64,000 bases of DNA from Massilia kyonggiensis. GTDB taxonomy: Bacteria > Pseudomonadota > Gammaproteobacteria > Burkholderiales > Burkholderiaceae_D. Shown in pieces: positions 62,501-64,000 of this stretch. Numbering within the stretch: position 1 is the stretch's first letter; every line of letters begins with the position of its first letter. A program made the position numbers and the translations under genes. A model generated the notes under the pieces. It had not been told where the DNA came from and searched no databases. It was given only the letters and a program-made list of their open reading frames with translations. The stretch lies in assembly GCF_024756235.1 (NCBI RefSeq), contig NZ_JANUGY010000007.1, positions 372,001 through 436,000 of the forward strand. Direction: 5' to 3'.

Positions 62501-62673
62501 CGCCGCATGGCGACGGCTCGGTCCTCATCGACCTCGCCCAGGCCGGCGTCGGCGGCGACACGGGCTGGAGCCTGGATGGCCGGCCGCACGTGAAGTACCG
62601 CATCCCGCTGGCACCCGCCAGCTACCGCTTCGTGCTCGCCCCCGTGCGTGCGCAGCGGGTGGCGGAGCAGTGA
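59548..62673 (+). CDS. secreted GH2 beta-galactosidase (LacZ type)
   Basis: A 1041-residue enzyme with an N-terminal export-like helix (IIAALLLATAALPALAAQ), GH2 sugar-binding domain, immunoglobulin-like domain, TIM barrel, second GH2 domain and the LacZ-type small-chain C-terminal domain (APNFWRGLTDNDEGAG; WYGRGPYESYADRKTGSALGLY). Catalytic glutamates: acid/base Glu481 in SLGNEAGTG and nucleophile Glu552 in IQCEYAHAMGNS. Export indicates action on polysaccharide-derived oligosaccharides rather than lactose. It starts 26 bases after the beta-helix gene, with AGAGGAG before the ATG. Confidence 0.92.
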   Translation: MESTNIIAALLLATAALPALAAQPKPAEWEQPEVVAVNREPMKATFFNFETRDKALAGDKAASQYYLSLDGTWSFAYSKTPETRPRDFYKLSYDVSKWGRIQVPGMLQTQGYGKPIFTNIKYPFPQNEPFIPHELNEVGSYRRDFDVPAAWNGRDVFLQIGAAGAAYYVWVNGQKVGYSEDSKLPSEFDLTRYVRPGRNTIAIELYRWADGSYLEDQDFWRVNGIERSVYVYAEPKTRLRDYRVTAGLDKSNYRDGRFELVAEMAGAPAQVEVEARVLDGTREILRVKGTPGADRKARLAGAIPAVKPWSAETPNLYTLLVEVTDAQGRLVSATSRRIGFRTVEVADGEVRVNGRRVMIKGVNRHEHDPHTYRVMSMESMRKDIELMKRANVNAVRASHYPNDPRWYDLADEYGLYIMDEADIESHGYMEKGDQAGDPQKRAAIQLGYKPHWRVAHLDRVSRMVERDKNSPSVIFWSLGNEAGTGPNFENAAAWIRKNDPTRLISYLGHGTIGEEHLPNAYVDIYAPMYDDIEKMADYALDPNFRQPMIQCEYAHAMGNSLGNLEDYWQVIRAHRKLQGGFVWDWVDQSVFAKDDKGRTYWASGFDVNPERGDNSVVGDGVVRSDRTPDPEYYELQKVYSPVVFEGDPAAGSIEVVNRYDFRDLSHLAFDWELARDGIVVARGTLADAATPAGARQKLALALPDVAAGGERVLTVRAKSRAALPGVEQGAVVGWSQFVLASPRAPQKQTAAVAPVRTDGAVELRAGDAVLRVAPDTGLVTYTVAGRTVLKGGAPNFWRGLTDNDEGAGVDKSHWVWKTFTEQRKVRDVTVTGDGVRVLFSFGAGAAYWENVYRMRLDGSVDVQASFTPLRDDLPDPLRLGLRFDSQPALDALSWYGRGPYESYADRKTGSALGLYAGKVADQYHGYIRPQESGNKTDVRWFQLQDGAGTGIRVDADMPIAFNALAFPYEDLYLRPRGTWKSSEIAPHGDGSVLIDLAQAGVGGDTGWSLDGRPHVKYRIPLAPASYRFVLAPVRAQRVAEQ

Positions 62674-62681
62674 TCGATAAC
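62670..62681. promoter_or_regulatory. operator-like site GTGATCGATAAC
   Basis: 11/12 match to GTTATCGATAAC, overlapping the beta-galactosidase stop codon and lying 149 bp upstream of the site at 62819. Confidence 0.45.
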
Positions 62682-62800
62682 CCGGGGCCTCGGCGTCCCG
62701 GGCCGACGCGCCGGTCGCTTGTCAAGCAGCCGGCGTCGTGTAAATACCACACGGCACATGATATTTCGCAAAGGCACTAATACAAAGGAAGGATGGCCCA

Positions 62801-62830
62801 TATAATTTAAACAGTTTTGTTATCGATACC
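62801..62830 (+). promoter_or_regulatory. -10 box and operator-like site before the TonB-dependent receptor
   Basis: TATAAT at 62801-62806 (weak -35) followed 12 bases later by GTTATCGATACC (62819-62830), identical to the 57968 site. The operator lies just downstream of the predicted start of transcription. The flank TTTTGTTATCG is also shared with the 57788 site. Confidence 0.65.
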
Positions 62831-62893
62831 TAAAACGCCGGCCATACAGAGCCGGGAAAAACCATGCCAAATCGGTCTAAAGAGGAGAAGCAA

Positions 62894-64000
62894 ATGAAGC
62901 AGAATCGCAACATCGGCCCAAGGATGTCGGTAGTCGCCGTCGCCCTCACGCAAGCCTTCGCGGGCAGCGCGTACGCCCAGAAAGTCGAGCCCGTCGAGGC
63001 CAACACCGTCGTCGTGACGGGCATCCGCGCCAGCGCGCAGTCGTCCGTCTCGATCAAGCGCAACACGATGGAAGTCGTCGACTCGATCACGGCGGAAGAC
63101 ATCGGCAAGCTGCCGGATACGAACGTCGGCGAAACGCTGAGCCGGGTCCCCGGCGTGCAGGCTTACCGCTTCGGCGGCGAGGCGGCCGCGCCGTGGGGCG
63201 GCTTCGGCTCCGGCATGACCATCCGCGGCCTGGGCTATACCGCGTTCCAGACCAATGGCCGCCAGTATTTCAGCGCCGGCGGCCGCGAATTCAACGTCGA
63301 GGCGGCGGTTCCCGGCATGGTGGCCGGCATCGACGTCTACAAGAACCCGTCGGCCGAGCACATCGAAGGCGGTATCGGCGGCCTGGTCAATGTGCGTACC
63401 CGCAAGCCGAGCGACTTCAGGAAGCTGACGGCGTCGCTGGCCGTGAACTATCGCCAGAACGACCTGGCGAAGAAGGCCGATCCGGAAGTGTTCGGCCTGC
63501 TTGCGAACAGCTTCGACCTCGGCGGCGGCAGCCGCATCGGCCTGATGGCGGCGGCCACCTATCAGAAGAGCACGGTCCGCAACGACAACGACCCGGCCAA
63601 CCGCGGTCCCAACTTCAAGCGCGCGATCCGCGGCGACAGCGCCGAATACGCCACGCTGGCCGCGAAGAATACGGCGAACGCGAACAACGCGCCGATGGCC
63701 GCCTACGTCGGCCGCAGCGACGTCACCTTCCTGCAGAATGTGAATGCCACCGGCGCGCAGACCCCGGACATGACGGGCCTGACGCCCGAACAGCGAAGCA
63801 ATGTGATGCTGGGCACCTCGATGTACAACAACGTCTTCGAGGAAGTGATCATGCGCACGCGTAAGGGGCTGAACCTGGGGGCCGATTATCGCGTCGACAA
63901 TACCCTGCGGTTCTACGCGGAAGCGAACTACTACTACTTCATTTACCACCAGAACTACCGCGGCCTGAACGCGAACGACGGCGCCAATTACCAGAACCTG
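62894..64000 (+). CDS. TonB-dependent receptor, 5' part (cut by window edge)
   Basis: The first 369 residues of an outer-membrane TonB-dependent receptor. Signal peptide to SAYAQ; TonB-box-like NTVVVTGIRAS; plug domain with SVSIKRNTMEVVDSITAEDIGKLPDTNVGETLSRVPGVQ, MTIRGLGYTAFQTNGRQYF and HIEGGIGGLVNVRTRKPSDF; then the first barrel strands. This subclass commonly imports oligosaccharides in Caulobacter, Xanthomonas and Massilia. AGAGGAG precedes the ATG. It is the presumed uptake gate of the polysaccharide locus; the gene continues past 64000. Confidence 0.93.
   Translation, partial: MKQNRNIGPRMSVVAVALTQAFAGSAYAQKVEPVEANTVVVTGIRASAQSSVSIKRNTMEVVDSITAEDIGKLPDTNVGETLSRVPGVQAYRFGGEAAAPWGGFGSGMTIRGLGYTAFQTNGRQYFSAGGREFNVEAAVPGMVAGIDVYKNPSAEHIEGGIGGLVNVRTRKPSDFRKLTASLAVNYRQNDLAKKADPEVFGLLANSFDLGGGSRIGLMAAATYQKSTVRNDNDPANRGPNFKRAIRGDSAEYATLAAKNTANANNAPMAAYVGRSDVTFLQNVNATGAQTPDMTGLTPEQRSNVMLGTSMYNNVFEEVIMRTRKGLNLGADYRVDNTLRFYAEANYYYFIYHQNYRGLNANDGANYQNL

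Overview
The window is GC-rich, densely coded DNA from a betaproteobacterium, most likely an Oxalobacteraceae member of the Massilia/Telluria type (inference). Supporting signs are the gloB-yafS-rnhA-dnaQ-tRNA order, a wrbA/DUF2069/YihY cluster, several c-di-GMP proteins, a PEP-CTERM protein and large TonB-linked polysaccharide genes. I see no insertion sequences, phage genes, CRISPR arrays or rRNA. The only gene-free stretch above 300 bases is 26475-26806.

Region 1-17 kb (mostly minus strand): the 5' part of an Orn/Lys/Arg decarboxylase cut by the window edge; an SRPBCC protein; thyA-folA-DUF4337; a threonine-aldolase-type lyase behind a 27-base palindrome; a Cache chemoreceptor; an ABC exporter; an AttH/CrtC-like secreted protein with an FtsX-type permease but no adjacent partner ATPase; a GlcD-type flavoprotein; DUF2069, wrbA and the divergent YihY gene.

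Region 17-36 kb: an Mpo1-like protein; an alpha/beta hydrolase with a sulfhydrylase-like PLP-fold protein that has lost its PLP lysine; a CBS-pair protein; three signalling proteins (REC-DUF3369-GGDEF-EAL, PAS-GGDEF-EAL, HDOD); aroC; an AidB-like acyl-CoA dehydrogenase; upp coupled to an Hpt-like protein through a 14-bp tandem duplication; a cold-shock gene with leader and terminator; lysR/aceB (glyoxylate cycle); gloB, a YafS-like protein, rnhA, dnaQ and tRNA-Val(CAC).

Region 36-50 kb: a CusCBA-type Cu(I)/Ag(I) efflux operon whose adaptor carries a fused CusF domain, then a seven-gene translationally coupled operon for aerobic 2-aminobenzoate (anthranilate) breakdown via CoA thioesters: CoA ligase, 2-aminobenzoyl-CoA monooxygenase/reductase, SDR, MarR regulator, enoyl-CoA hydratase, acyl-CoA dehydrogenase and a RidA-type deaminase.

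Region 50-64 kb: a polysaccharide-use locus. It encodes a 1576-residue modular lyase-like secreted protein, a PEP-CTERM protein, a second lyase-like lipoprotein with LamG, a beta-helix glycosidase, a LacZ-type beta-galactosidase and the start of a TonB-dependent receptor. Six copies of a 12-bp palindrome with consensus GTTATCGATAAC lie in pairs in its three regulatory intervals, suggesting one LacI-type regulator, not encoded here, controls the whole locus. This is the most interesting candidate system in the window.
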